From the NCBI GenBank assembly GCA_900321505.1, contig ONWK01000335.1:1-12772 (forward strand): 12,772 bases of DNA, read 5' to 3'. The translations under genes were made by a program, and so were the position numbers. Shown here piece by piece: positions 12,742 to 12,772 of this stretch (positions are counted from its first letter, which is position 1; each line of letters starts with the position of its first letter). The notes under the pieces were generated by a model that did not search any database, was not told the DNA's origin, and saw only the letters and a program-made list of their open reading frames with translations. Source of the stretch: an uncultured Eubacteriales bacterium (lineage in GTDB: Bacteria > Bacillota > Clostridia > Lachnospirales > Lachnospiraceae).

Positions 12742-12772
12742 TTCTGATATTCCTTTCTTTGTTTCACGGATA

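Overview
The window looks like chromosomal DNA of a gut-type Clostridia bacterium, most likely Lachnospiraceae (inference). The support is strong AGGAGG-type ribosome sites, a moderate GC content, a DUF6472-like small cysteine protein, choline-binding-type cell-wall repeats, a CD1871A-like CXXC microprotein, a DUF1846 protein, and GC-rich dyad elements between genes. All convincing genes lie on the minus strand, so transcription runs from high to low coordinates. I see no tRNA, rRNA, CRISPR array, transposase or phage gene.

In transcription order: (1) 12741-9525 is a compact run of a DUF1846 protein, a NYN-domain protein with two OST-HTH/LOTUS domains, and a calcineurin-like phosphoesterase, followed after 118 bases by a glycerol-1-phosphate dehydrogenase-like enzyme (9406-8342). 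(2) 8268-5511 is a four-gene operon: an ECF-type sigma factor starting with TTG; a membrane protein that joins an anti-sigma-like cytoplasmic segment to an extracellular TlpA/ResA-type thioredoxin domain; a 48-residue CXXC microprotein; and a NapH/YccM-like membrane polyferredoxin. (3) 5510-4341 holds stacked hairpins, a good promoter, a long structured leader, glutamate racemase (murI) and an intrinsic terminator. (4) 4224-2386 encodes an NhaC-family antiporter fused in frame to a GNAT acetyltransferase. (5) 2345-1092 has a cre-like operator, a sigma-A-type promoter, and a secreted cell-wall-repeat protein that ends in two cystatin-like domains, then a terminator. (6) 1050-179 encodes an UlaG-like MBL-fold hydrolase flanked by dyad elements. 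(7) The window ends inside a DUF6472-like small gene.

Two parts deserve most attention. The first is the sigma/anti-sigma-thioredoxin/CXXC/polyferredoxin operon. It reads as a self-contained device that could move electrons outward across the membrane to an extracellular thioredoxin and tie the state of that thioredoxin to transcription. The second is the wall-anchored protein with two cystatin-like domains, each carrying a GG...QxVxG signature, under an apparent catabolite-responsive promoter. It is a candidate surface inhibitor of papain-like cysteine proteases. Both functional readings are inferences from motifs and gene order.
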